From Rugamonas fusca (GTDB lineage Bacteria > Pseudomonadota > Gammaproteobacteria > Burkholderiales > Burkholderiaceae_D): DNA of 64,000 bases. The notes under the pieces were generated by a model. The model was not told where the DNA came from. It did not search any database and saw nothing but the letters and a program-made list of their open reading frames with translations. Shown piece by piece: positions 8,893 through 17,146 of the stretch (the first letter of the stretch is position 1; the number at the start of each line of letters is the position of its first letter). The translations under genes were made by a program, and so were the position numbers. Location: positions 185,869 through 249,868 of the forward strand of contig NZ_JACEZS010000004.1 of the NCBI RefSeq assembly GCF_014042365.1. Reading direction: 5' to 3'.

Positions 8893-8900
8893 CCGGCCTT

Positions 8901-9452
8901 TTACTTTTTGGCCTTGGCGGTGCCCTGTTCCACCATGGCCGAAGCCTTGGCGATCTGGGCTTCGACGGCCGCCACGGCTTCCTTGGTGGCCTTGGTCACC
9001 TGCTCGTAGCCGGCGAAGGCGTTGTCGATGGCCGTCTTGACGATCTGCACCGCGTTCTCCGAGCCGGGACGCACGTTCTTGGTCACGTCGTAGATCAGCG
9101 CGCTCAGGTTGCTCTTGGCTTCGGCCACGTGGGCGTCGGCCGCGCGCGTGAATTCCTCGCGGATCTCGGCGATGATGTCGCCCAGTTGCTGGTTGTAGGC
9201 GGCCGCGCCGGCCATGCCCGGCTGCACGTGGGCGGCGGCCAGTTCCATGGCGGCCTTGGCGTCCTGCGCCTGGCTCATGGCCTTGCCGGCGGCCAGGCTG
9301 TCTTCCACGTTCGACTTGGCGGTGGCCATGTTGAGCGCCACCACCTGTTCCACACCCTGCACGGCCTTGCTGGTCAGGGCGTTGAAGGTTTCAAGCTGAA
9401 ATTCAAACAGGGTTTTGGTGGCGTTGGCAAATTGTTCGGGATTCGTAAACAT
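8901..9452 (-). CDS. Phasin family protein
   Basis: A 183-residue helical protein starting MFTNPEQFANATKTLFEFQ, matching phasins (PhaP family), which coat polyhydroxyalkanoate granules and set their size and number. The sequence is rich in Ala, Glu, Lys and Gln with no membrane segment, and ends in a Lys/Ala tail (EQGTAKAKK). Length is normal for beta- and gammaproteobacterial phasins. A good ribosome site (GAGGAGAACC read on the minus strand) precedes the ATG at 9452. It appears monocistronic, followed by the palindromic element at 8808-8892. Confidence 0.93.
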   Translation of the reverse strand: MFTNPEQFANATKTLFEFQLETFNALTSKAVQGVEQVVALNMATAKSNVEDSLAAGKAMSQAQDAKAAMELAAAHVQPGMAGAAAYNQQLGDIIAEIREEFTRAADAHVAEAKSNLSALIYDVTKNVRPGSENAVQIVKTAIDNAFAGYEQVTKATKEAVAAVEAQIAKASAMVEQGTAKAKK

Positions 9453-9527
9453 AGGTTCTCCTCGTGGTGATGGGATGTGGCTATCGTTCGCTTGAAACCT
9501 GTCCTGCTCAATTATCGTTGCTCCCCA

Positions 9528-9776
9528 TTATTTAGCAAGCATGGGCTTTTCGCAACGGCTATCGCGGTAGGGGCCGCCGGCGCGCTCCCAGCCCGGCCCC
9601 AAGGGCCACTGCGAACAGCTGGTGCTGCCATCGACCTTGCTGCGCCATTTGAACCACGGCGCGGGGGCCGCGCGCAGGGTGGCGCTGGCCAGCAGCAGTG
9701 CCACCAGCAACGCCGCCAGCGGGCCGGCGCGCAACGGCGCGGATGTCGTGCGGTTCATGGGGTTCATGGGGTTCAT
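9528..9776 (-). CDS. Small secreted protein, unknown function
   Basis: An 82-residue product with a hydrophobic signal-like segment (about residues 17-36, AGPLAALLVALLLASATLRA) and a short mature part with two cysteines (STCSQW and DSRCEK motifs area). The ATG overlaps the TGA of the diguanylate cyclase gene (ATGA at 9773-9776), which supports translational coupling. The start is odd: a 9-base unit is repeated three times so the protein begins MNPMNPMNR, giving three in-frame possible starts (9776, 9767, 9758). The mature part has no family I recognise. Confidence 0.68.
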   Translation of the reverse strand: MNPMNPMNRTTSAPLRAGPLAALLVALLLASATLRAAPAPWFKWRSKVDGSTSCSQWPLGPGWERAGGPYRDSRCEKPMLAK

Positions 9777-10930
9777 GGTAGTTGCAGGGCGCATACCTGG
9801 TTGCGGCCGCCTTCCTTGGCCGCGTACAGCAGTTGATCGGCCGTGGCGATCATGGTTTGCTGGGCCACGATGCTGTCGGGCTCGGAAAAATCGATGCTGG
9901 CCACGCCAAAGCTGGCCGTGGCCCGGATCAGGTGCTCGCCATGGGCGATGGGGTTCGATGCCAGCGCCTGGCGCAGCCGCTCGGCCAGTTGCACGCCGCC
10001 GCGCAAGTCCGTCTCCGGCAGGATCAGCAGGAATTCCTCGCCGCCATAGCGCACCACGCTGTCGATGCTGTCGCGCGTCATGGCCTGCATCAGGCCGGCG
10101 AAGGCGACCAGCACGGCGTCGCCGCCGTGGTGGCCGAAGCTGTCGTTGACGGTCTTGAAGTGGTCGAGGTCGCACATGATGACGGTCAGGCTCAGGCGGT
10201 AGCGCTGGGCGCGCGACAGTTCCGTTTCCAGCAATTGGTCGTGCAGGTGGCGCCGGTTGTAGCAGCCGGTGAGCGGGTCGCGCACGGACAGGTTCTTGAG
10301 CACGGTCTGGGCCCGGAATTCGTCGCGCCACAGCAACTGGTAGCGGCGCGCGGCCACGTAGCCGAACACATTGGCCAGCGCCAGCAGGGTGGCCATGGTG
10401 GCCAGCTCCACTTCGCGCATGGTGCCCAGCAGCCGCGCCAGGAGGACGAAGCCGATGGTGGCCGTGACGGCCACGGCCAGCGCATAGACCAGTCGGTTCG
10501 GAATGTAAATGTAGAGCACGATGATCAGGATGGCCATCGAGATCGCATGCAGCGAGAATTCGGACGAGCGCCACGCCGCGATCAGCAGGAAGCCCGCGCA
10601 TGCGGCCACTTCCGTGACGGTGGCCACGATGCGGGCCATGGCCAGCGAACGGGGGAAGCGGCGCAGCAGCAGCAGGCTGGTGAGGGCGATGGCCACCACC
10701 AGCAGCCGCGCGCCCACCAGCAGCGCGCTGTGGGTGGTGTAGCCCATCCAGATCACGTCGGTGATGGCGAACGCGAGATAGAAGAAGGAGCAGAACAGGA
10801 ACGTGACGCGCAACTGGGCCTGGGTGTCGGCCAGGTGGTGCAGCTGGAAGTTGCGCTCGGCGACGGGGTTGCGAAATTCGCTGCGCAGGGGCGCCATGTC
10901 CAGCGCCAGGGGGGCATTGGTGGTCCGCAT
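9773..10930 (-). CDS. Membrane diguanylate cyclase (GGDEF)
   Basis: The 385-residue protein has about six N-terminal transmembrane helices (residues 30-200) and a C-terminal GGDEF domain with an active GGEEF in VVRYGGEEFLLILPE and the typical entry motif DPLTGCYNRRHL. It should make cyclic di-GMP from GTP in response to a membrane signal. The position of the usual RxxD inhibitory site reads DSID, so product inhibition through that site may be lost. The ATG at 10930 lies four bases after the stop of the hybrid kinase gene, so the two are probably co-transcribed. Confidence 0.93.
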   Translation of the reverse strand: MRTTNAPLALDMAPLRSEFRNPVAERNFQLHHLADTQAQLRVTFLFCSFFYLAFAITDVIWMGYTTHSALLVGARLLVVAIALTSLLLLRRFPRSLAMARIVATVTEVAACAGFLLIAAWRSSEFSLHAISMAILIIVLYIYIPNRLVYALAVAVTATIGFVLLARLLGTMREVELATMATLLALANVFGYVAARRYQLLWRDEFRAQTVLKNLSVRDPLTGCYNRRHLHDQLLETELSRAQRYRLSLTVIMCDLDHFKTVNDSFGHHGGDAVLVAFAGLMQAMTRDSIDSVVRYGGEEFLLILPETDLRGGVQLAERLRQALASNPIAHGEHLIRATASFGVASIDFSEPDSIVAQQTMIATADQLLYAAKEGGRNQVCALQLP

Positions 10931-10934
10931 CGTG

Positions 10935-13124
10935 TCAGCGCGGGGCCACGGCCGGCAGCAGCAGCGTGAAGCAGCTGCCCTGGCCTTCCGTGCTGGCCGC
11001 TTCGATACGCCCGCCCAGCACGCCGGTGACGATGTTGTGGGTGATGTACAGCCCGAGCCCGCTGCTGCCATGGCCCAGGCGCGTGGTGTAGAACGGGTCG
11101 TAGATGCGCGCCAGCGCGGCCGGTGCGATACCGGCGCCATTGTCGGCCAGCGTCAGCTCCACTTCGCCGGCGGCCGTGGGCCTGGCCCGGATCGTGATGG
11201 TGCCGGCCGTGCGGTCGTCGAAGCCGTGCAGCACGCAGTTGTCGAACAAATGGGTCAGCGCCTGGTCCAGCGGGCCGGGGTAGCTGTCCAGTTCCAGGTT
11301 GGGCGCGATGTCCTCGATCACGGTCAGGTCGCAGCCCTTGACGGCCGCCTGCAGCGGCAGCACCAGCTCCGTCACCAGTTGGTCGAGCAGGAAGCGGCGC
11401 CGCTGCGAGCTGGCCGCGTCCACGGCGATGCGCTTGAAGCTGTCGACCAGGCCGGCCGCGCGCGTGAGGTTGCGCACCACCACCTCGTCCGCTTCCGTCG
11501 CTTGCGCCAGGAAGCTCTCCAGCGTCGAGCGGCGCAAGCCGCCTTCCACGTCCTGGCGCAGTGCGCGCAGGCGCTCGCTCATGGTGGTGGCCACGACCAG
11601 GCTGTTGCCTATCGGTGTGTTCAGCTCATGCGCCACGCCGGCCACCAGCGTGCCCAGCGCGGCCAGCTTGTCGCGCCGGACCAGTTCGTCCTGGGTCATG
11701 CTCAGGTTGTCGAGCGCCGTGCTCAGTTCATCATTGGCCATTTCCGCCTGTTCCTTGGCCTTGCGCAGTTCGGCCGTGCGGGCCGCCACCTGTTCCTCCA
11801 GCCGTTCCTGGTGGCGCGCCAGTTCTTCCTCGCGCCGGGCGCGCACGATGGCGATGCCGGCCAGGTGGGTGGCCACGTTGATCAGGCGCTGGTCGGCCGC
11901 GGCCGGCGAGCGCACTTCGCGGTAATACATGGCGAACGAACCGAGCACCTGGTCGCCATCGAGCAGGATGGGAATCGACCAGCAGGCCCGCAAGCCGTAG
12001 GGCGCGGCCAGGTGCTTGTACGGGGCCCACAGCGGATCGAGCTCGATGTCGGACACGATCACCGTCTCCTTGCGGAACATGGCCGTGCCGCAGGAACCGA
12101 CGCCGGGGCCGATGGCCACGCCATCGAGCTTGTGCAGGTAGTCGGCCGGCAGGCTGGGGCCGGAGGCCGGCCGCATGCTGCGGCCGTCCGGCTGCAGCAG
12201 CATCACGGAGCACAGTACGCCGTCGGCCTGGGATTCGATCAGCAGCATCAGCTGGTCCAGCGTCGCCTGCAGGGGGGCGCCGCCGGCCACCATTTCCAGC
12301 AGCTTGTTTTGGCCTTCGCGCAGCGCCTCGGCGCGCTTGCGCAAGGTGACGTCGACCAGCCGGATGTGCATCAGGCGCCGGCCCGGCACCTCCAGCGCCA
12401 CCATGCGCAGCTCGCAGTCGATGGGGCGGCCGCTGCCGTGGCTGAAGCGCGCTTCGAACACGCGGATATCGCCGGCTGCCACCATGGCCATGTGTTCGGC
12501 CAGGCGGTCGGCCGAACTGCTTCCATCGGGCTGTTCGGGCGGGCACAGGGCCAGCAGGCTAGATTGCAGCAGGGTGCTTTCCGTGCGGCCCAGCATCTGG
12601 CAGGTGCTGCGGTTCACGTTGATCAGGCGGTTCTGCTCCAGGTCCAGCAGCAGTACGGCGTCCGGCGAACCGGCCAGCAGGGTGTGGTAATTGATCTCGA
12701 GGTCGTCCAGCCGCGACGCCGGCGGCGTGGCGGCTTGCGTGCCCAGCAGGGCCACGATCTGCTCGGTCAGCGCGCCCGCCTGGAACGGCAACGCCAGGTA
12801 GCGGCTGGCGCCGGCCGCCGTGGCGCGCGCGCGCTCGTCCTCGCTCGGCGTGGCCGACAGCAGAAACACGGGCGCATGGACGCGCGTACCCTGGCTGAGG
12901 CGCTGGCACAGTTCGAAGCTGGCGCTGCCGGCCAGCGTCACATCGAGCAGCACCAGGGCGATGCCGCCCAGGCTGGCGGCGTTGAGCGCGCTGTCGCCCT
13001 TGCTGACCGATTGCAGCTGCAATCCATGCTGGGACAGCAGGCGCTGCAATTCAGACAAGTCCGGCGCCGAACTGGTGGCAATCAGTACGGTGTGCGGCTG
13101 GCCGGAAGGGGGCAACTGGGTCAT
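10935..13124 (-). CDS. Sensor histidine kinase with receiver-like, PAS and GAF domains
   Basis: A 729-residue soluble kinase. In order: a receiver-like domain (about 10-130, with VLLDV), a PAS domain (about 145-270), a GAF domain (about 285-430, with CGTAMFRKE), a coiled coil, a HisKA segment with phospho-acceptor GVAHELNTPIG, and a HATPase domain with FDNCVLHGF, DNGAGI and SSGLGLYITHN. ATG 13124 is preferred over an upstream in-frame codon at 13169, with AAGGA upstream. The next gene is a diguanylate cyclase four bases on, suggesting a phosphorelay that feeds cyclic di-GMP control. Confidence 0.92.
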   Translation of the reverse strand: MTQLPPSGQPHTVLIATSSAPDLSELQRLLSQHGLQLQSVSKGDSALNAASLGGIALVLLDVTLAGSASFELCQRLSQGTRVHAPVFLLSATPSEDERARATAAGASRYLALPFQAGALTEQIVALLGTQAATPPASRLDDLEINYHTLLAGSPDAVLLLDLEQNRLINVNRSTCQMLGRTESTLLQSSLLALCPPEQPDGSSSADRLAEHMAMVAAGDIRVFEARFSHGSGRPIDCELRMVALEVPGRRLMHIRLVDVTLRKRAEALREGQNKLLEMVAGGAPLQATLDQLMLLIESQADGVLCSVMLLQPDGRSMRPASGPSLPADYLHKLDGVAIGPGVGSCGTAMFRKETVIVSDIELDPLWAPYKHLAAPYGLRACWSIPILLDGDQVLGSFAMYYREVRSPAAADQRLINVATHLAGIAIVRARREEELARHQERLEEQVAARTAELRKAKEQAEMANDELSTALDNLSMTQDELVRRDKLAALGTLVAGVAHELNTPIGNSLVVATTMSERLRALRQDVEGGLRRSTLESFLAQATEADEVVVRNLTRAAGLVDSFKRIAVDAASSQRRRFLLDQLVTELVLPLQAAVKGCDLTVIEDIAPNLELDSYPGPLDQALTHLFDNCVLHGFDDRTAGTITIRARPTAAGEVELTLADNGAGIAPAALARIYDPFYTTRLGHGSSGLGLYITHNIVTGVLGGRIEAASTEGQGSCFTLLLPAVAPR

Positions 13125-13249
13125 TGGTTGGACGGGTCCTTGCACTCGGGTAATGCAAGTGTAGTACAAGATGGGGAGGGGCAGGGTGGTTCCCGGTGGC
13201 GGCGCGTCAATTTAGGCCGACGTGGCGCGCGCGGTGTGGCGTGGAAATG

Positions 13250-13287
13250 AAAAAAGCCGCGAACTGGTGAAAGTTCGCGGCTTTTTT
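13250..13287 (-). terminator. Terminator of tRNA-Leu copy 1
   Basis: A 16-bp hairpin (AAAAAAGCCGCGAACT paired with its complement across a 6-base loop) with an A/T-rich base, 16 bases past the 3' end of the tRNA on the minus strand, ending in a T run on that strand. It is a classic intrinsic terminator. The inner stem differs between the four tRNA-Leu copies but always stays paired. Confidence 0.9.
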
Positions 13288-13303
13288 GCGGTATCCGGTA
13301 GAG

Positions 13304-13388
13304 TGGTGCCCACGGAGGGACTCGAACCCCCACACCTTGCGGCACATGGACCTGAACCATGCGCGTCTACCAATTCCGCCACGTGGGC
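13304..13388 (-). tRNA. tRNA-Leu (anticodon CAG), copy 1
   Basis: The minus strand reads a full 85-base class II tRNA with encoded CCA: acceptor GCCCACG pairing with CGTGGGC, D-loop region GGCGGAATTGGTAGACGC, anticodon stem-loop CATGGTTCAGGTCCATG with CAG, a long variable arm and the T-loop GGTTCGAGTCC. Anticodon CAG reads CUG, the dominant Leu codon in this GC-rich genome. Three further copies with the same sequence lie at 13575, 19553 and 19816. Confidence 0.97.
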
Positions 13389-13521
13389 ACTGTTACTGCT
13401 TGCTACTGCCTGTCGCTGCATGTGCTGCAACAGAGGCACGCATCTTAATGGACACATCGGCGTCCGTCAATAGCGATTTGCGATTTACTGGTGAATTTGA
13501 CGCGCATGGCGGGCCGCCATG

Positions 13522-13558
13522 AAAAAAGCCGCGGACTCGTGAAAGTCCGCGGCTTTTT
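13522..13558 (-). terminator. Terminator of tRNA-Leu copy 2
   Basis: Hairpin AAAAAAGCCGCGGACT paired with its complement across loop CGTGAA, just past the tRNA 3' end on the minus strand, with a poly-T tail in that direction. Same design as copy 1 with compensated stem bases. Confidence 0.9.
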
Positions 13559-13574
13559 CGCGTATCCGGTAGAG

Positions 13575-13659
13575 TGGTGCCCACGGAGGGACTCGAACCC
13601 CCACACCTTGCGGCACATGGACCTGAACCATGCGCGTCTACCAATTCCGCCACGTGGGC
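13575..13659 (-). tRNA. tRNA-Leu (anticodon CAG), copy 2
   Basis: Same 85-base sequence as copy 1, including the encoded CCA and anticodon CAG. It lies 186 bases upstream (minus-strand sense) of copy 1 and has its own terminator between the two genes, so each copy appears to be its own transcription unit. It marks the left edge of the accessory segment that runs to the second tRNA pair near 19.55 kb. Confidence 0.97.
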
Positions 13660-13759
13660 ACTGCGTTTTACTCTTTCTCTGCCGCGTGTTCTGCAGCAGA
13701 GGCAGCATAATGCAGCATGCGGGACGTGGCGTCAAGAGCGGCGTTCGATTTTCCGCTGC

Positions 13760-14329
13760 TTATTTATCGCGCCCGAACCGATGGGTGCTGGCCAGCGTGG
13801 CCCATCCTAATAACAGCAGCGGTAGCGTGGGTGGGAGAGGTAAGTTGGCAGGTGTTGGCGGCGAGGAGGCGACCGTCACTGTGGCGGAATAGGGGGCAAA
13901 GGTGTCTTCCGCTGCAACTAAGAAATTCCCGCCAGCGTTAGGATCATTGTCAAAGAAGCTCGCGCTCAATTCGAACAAGCCTGCATTGACAAAGTCGCCG
14001 GGGGCGTCGGCATCCCATGTTAGCTGGAATAGACCGGAATCATCCGTAATGAACGTCTCGGTGACAGTGCTGTTGGGCGCGATGACGGGGAAGTCGAACA
14101 GCGATAGTGGTGAGCCATGAGTGAATGGGTCGCTGTTTATAGCGGTCGTGACCAGATATTCATTGGAGCGGTTCGTAATCGAATATCCCCAGCCTACACT
14201 TGTTCCTGCGAGCCCGGATTGTGCTCCGTTAGCGGGAAGCAGGTCGAAGCTGACAAGCGGGGTTGCCTGCGCGAGGCTCATATAAAGCACTGCGCAGATG
14301 GCGGCAAATAGGTGGCGAAATTTGCACAT
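13760..14329 (-). CDS. Secreted protein with PEP-CTERM-like tail
   Basis: A 189-residue protein with an N-terminal signal peptide (cleavage likely after LAQA), a beta-rich body, and a C-terminal tripartite tail: proline motif NLPLPPTLP, a hydrophobic stretch (LLLLGWATLA) and a short basic end (HRFGRDK). This is the layout of PEP-CTERM/VPxP-CTERM sorting signals cut by exosortase, though the proline motif is a variant (PLPPT). Such proteins are linked to exopolysaccharide or surface assembly. No exosortase is in the window. Body function unknown. It ends 100 bases from tRNA-Leu copy 2. Confidence 0.72.
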   Translation of the reverse strand: MCKFRHLFAAICAVLYMSLAQATPLVSFDLLPANGAQSGLAGTSVGWGYSITNRSNEYLVTTAINSDPFTHGSPLSLFDFPVIAPNSTVTETFITDDSGLFQLTWDADAPGDFVNAGLFELSASFFDNDPNAGGNFLVAAEDTFAPYSATVTVASSPPTPANLPLPPTLPLLLLGWATLASTHRFGRDK

Positions 14330-14356
14330 GGCTGGTTCCTTCTGACGAGATGTTGG

Positions 14357-15205
14357 TCAATTTTTGGGATAAAAGACTTGCGCCGAGGAGAACGCGAGAT
14401 TCGCCTCGCTGGCCGTGGTAAGCGTGCCGCTCTCAGTAATGGAGAGTTTCGTCACGGTCGTCGGAACGAGCAACGTCAACTGTAATGTGGTTGTGGCCCC
14501 TGCGCTGAGGTCGGTGATGGCCGCAGGCAGGCTGGGGCTGGCGACGCTGACGGTGCCCGTTCCCCCAAGTGTGCGGCAAATCAGGTGTGCTACGCTGATG
14601 TGTTGAGCGGTGCCGCCGCCCGCATTGCTGATCTGTATCGAGAGTTGCCATCTGCCGGGGGCGATTTGAGTGGCGCTTGCCAATTTCGCGACCAAGCGCG
14701 GAACGCCGTTTGCGAGCAATTGGCCGGAAGTGGCGGTAGCGTCGCTAAATATTGCCGTCCAGTGCGCGTTGAGGTATTGAGGATTGGGGTGTGCCACGAT
14801 AACGCCAAACCCTGCATTGACCTGGCCAGGCTGGATATCCGCGCGTCCGTCGTTGCGCCATTCGATTTCAATATAGGGGCTCTCTTCCGTAGTGATCACA
14901 GTCGGTGACCACCCTAGGGGGGACATGGTGTTGCCTTCAGGAATGGTGCTATCGGCAGTCCATCCTAAGGGATAAGTGTTGAGTTCTGATGTGCCATGGT
15001 AATAATCGGCGCCAATCGCGATCGCGACGATGGGGTGGGCACTCTTGTTGGTCACTTTGTACAGGTATTGGGCGGTGCCGTCCTGCCGCAATACTTGGCT
15101 GGCCAGCACAGTGACTGGCGCAGGTTCGCTTTCCGCGCCAGAGAGTCCAGGCCACAAACTACTTAACAGGAATATGGCCGGCAATAAGAAATTGACTCGT
15201 TTCAT
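14357..15205 (-). CDS. Secreted beta-rich protein, unknown function
   Basis: A 282-residue protein with a clear signal peptide (MKRVNFLLPAIFLLSSLWPG, cleavage near LSGAES). The mature part is rich in Thr, Ser, Ala and Val, with alternating patterns typical of Ig-like or beta-sandwich domains, including YLYKVTNKSAHPIVAIAIG and a C-terminal half like a CARDB/DUF11-type repeat (ISNAGGGTAQHISV). No enzyme motif is visible. It lies 27 bases upstream of the PEP-CTERM-like gene on the same strand, so the two may be co-expressed. The 293 bases upstream of it (15206-15498) hold no gene I can support. Confidence 0.7.
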   Translation of the reverse strand: MKRVNFLLPAIFLLSSLWPGLSGAESEPAPVTVLASQVLRQDGTAQYLYKVTNKSAHPIVAIAIGADYYHGTSELNTYPLGWTADSTIPEGNTMSPLGWSPTVITTEESPYIEIEWRNDGRADIQPGQVNAGFGVIVAHPNPQYLNAHWTAIFSDATATSGQLLANGVPRLVAKLASATQIAPGRWQLSIQISNAGGGTAQHISVAHLICRTLGGTGTVSVASPSLPAAITDLSAGATTTLQLTLLVPTTVTKLSITESGTLTTASEANLAFSSAQVFYPKN

Positions 15206-15498
15206 GATGGGCTTACTTACTTATTGATGTACATAGTGGACGGGGGCGGGCGGCGGGACGTTGCGATAGAAGCAGGCCGTGACGTGTGAACTCGCGGCTT
15301 ACCTCGCCACGGAGTTCCTTGCATTCCGCGCCTCGCTTATCGCGCAGTAACCTCCATTTGTCCCATGCTTCTCGTAGATGCAGAGTATGGTGTATCCCAA
15401 TGCCCTATGTTGGTGTGCGCGTCGTTTGTGTGTGGCTTCAAATCGTAGGCCGGTACGGTGCGCGTACCCCGCGTTTTGACGGTTCCGGAAACCGGTAG

Positions 15499-16935
15499 CT
15501 AGTTGAAATACATGGCGCTGACCTTGCCGCTGGCGTCCAGCTGGAGCAGCAACAGGGCGCTGTCGTCGTGCGACTTGAGCAGGTAGCGGTAGGTGGTCAC
15601 GCCATTGTCGCTGCGACTGTCGACCAGGCCGAACTGTTCCAGTGTGCCGAAGCTGGCCGCCATGCTGGCATAGGCATCGAACGCGCCACCGGCCAGGCGT
15701 GCCGCCTCGGCCGGCGTGTAGCGCTCGGGGTGGAAGGTGTTGTTGATGACGTCGTCCACCAGGCTGCGCGCCAGCGTCCCCACTTGCGGTTGCGGATCGG
15801 GCACGGTCTGCCAGGCCAGCGCGGGATTGATGCGGGCCACGATGCCGGCCGAGATCCGTTCGGGCAGCGCGTCGCCCTGGTTGGTGAATACGATCACGGT
15901 CAGCCCTTCGCGGTAGTGGCGCTCGAACTGGGTGTGGAAGCCTTGCACATGGCCGTTGTGCCACACGTAGGGATGGCCGTTGATGGCGTCGGGCACCCAG
16001 CCCATGCCGTACTGCGCCGTGCTGCCGCCATTGAGCACGGCCGGCGCCCACATGATGTCGCGCGACTGGCGGGTGAGGATGCGTTCGCCGTACAGGGCCG
16101 CATCCCATTTGGCCAGGTCGGGCGCGCTCATGCGCAGGCCGCCGGCCGCGTCATCGTCGCCGGGGAATAGTGCGTTCTCCGGCTGCCAGCCGTTGTCCCA
16201 GATATAGCCTGATGCCTCCGTGCCCGGTGTGGACGGCGCGGTGACGAGGGCGGCCGTGTTCATGCCCAGCGGGGTGAAGATGCGGCGTTGCAGGAAATCG
16301 AAATATGGCTGGCCGCTGACCTTCTCGATCACCATGCCGACCATGAAGTAGCCCATGTTGCTGTAACTGTGGACGGCGCCGGGCGGTGCGTCGAGCGGGA
16401 TGGTGCCCATCAGGCTGATGAGTTCGTCCTGCGTGTAGTGGTGCTGCGGGTCGTACAGCGGCGCCAGCTGCTGTTGGAAGTCGCGCGGGAAGCCGGCCGT
16501 GTGCTGCAACAGCTGGCGCACCGTGATGTCCTTCCAGCTGGCGGGCGCGGTGGGGAACAGTTGGGCGATGTGCTGGTCCAGCGACAGCTTGCCGTCCTGT
16601 ACCAGCAGCATGATGCCGGCTGCCGCGAATTGCTTGGTGACGGAGCCGATGTGGTAGATGGTGTCGGGCGCGGCGGCCTGCTTCAGTTCGATGTTGGCCA
16701 GGCCGTAGCCTTTTTGCAGGATGGGCGTGCCGTTGCTGGCCACCAGCAAGGTCAGGCCGGGAATGCGCTGCTTGTTCATCTGCGCCTGCACGTAGCTGTC
16801 GATGTCGGCCAGCGTGGCGCTGCTGATGACGGTGGTGGCGGCCGTCACATCCGGCGGCGTGGCGGACTTTTCGTTGGCGCCGCAGGCGCACAGCGCGGCG
16901 GCCAGGATGGCGGCGGTCAGGCATTGCTTGATCAT
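15499..16935 (-). CDS. Serine hydrolase, class C beta-lactamase fold, lipoprotein
   Basis: The 478-residue protein belongs to the beta-lactamase/penicillin-binding-like serine hydrolases: the catalytic SxxK is SVTK in YHIGSVTKQFAAAG, the YxN is YSN in HSYSNMGYFMVG, and the third box is HNG in VWHNGHVQGF in place of KTG. A signal peptide with a possible lipobox (LCAC) suggests a lipid-anchored periplasmic enzyme. ATG 16935 (MIKQCLTAAILAAALCACG) is chosen because it opens the signal peptide. Substrates of this family range from peptides to esters and cannot be told from sequence. The amidohydrolase gene lies upstream, 211 bases away. Confidence 0.88.
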   Translation of the reverse strand: MIKQCLTAAILAAALCACGANEKSATPPDVTAATTVISSATLADIDSYVQAQMNKQRIPGLTLLVASNGTPILQKGYGLANIELKQAAAPDTIYHIGSVTKQFAAAGIMLLVQDGKLSLDQHIAQLFPTAPASWKDITVRQLLQHTAGFPRDFQQQLAPLYDPQHHYTQDELISLMGTIPLDAPPGAVHSYSNMGYFMVGMVIEKVSGQPYFDFLQRRIFTPLGMNTAALVTAPSTPGTEASGYIWDNGWQPENALFPGDDDAAGGLRMSAPDLAKWDAALYGERILTRQSRDIMWAPAVLNGGSTAQYGMGWVPDAINGHPYVWHNGHVQGFHTQFERHYREGLTVIVFTNQGDALPERISAGIVARINPALAWQTVPDPQPQVGTLARSLVDDVINNTFHPERYTPAEAARLAGGAFDAYASMAASFGTLEQFGLVDSRSDNGVTTYRYLLKSHDDSALLLLQLDASGKVSAMYFN

Positions 16936-17146
16936 GGTGGGGCCTCTTGCGGGTTGGGCCGATGTCTCGCGTGGGATCGGCATGGCCGGCAGTGTCGGGC
17001 CTGCTTGCTGCAATTGCAATCCGGGCGTGCGAAGCGGTACTGGCTGGTACTGGCGGTATCGTGGCGCGCCACCATCCGCGCGCTTGGGATGGCGGCGTTT
17101 GCGTGGCCGCCATGTATCGCTCGATGCCGCCGCCCGTGCGGCGGAG

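Noticed and set aside
10803..13250. 815-codon open frame opposite the hybrid kinase
   Set aside because: Mirror frame; no domain pattern, whereas the minus strand shows PAS, GAF and kinase motifs in order.
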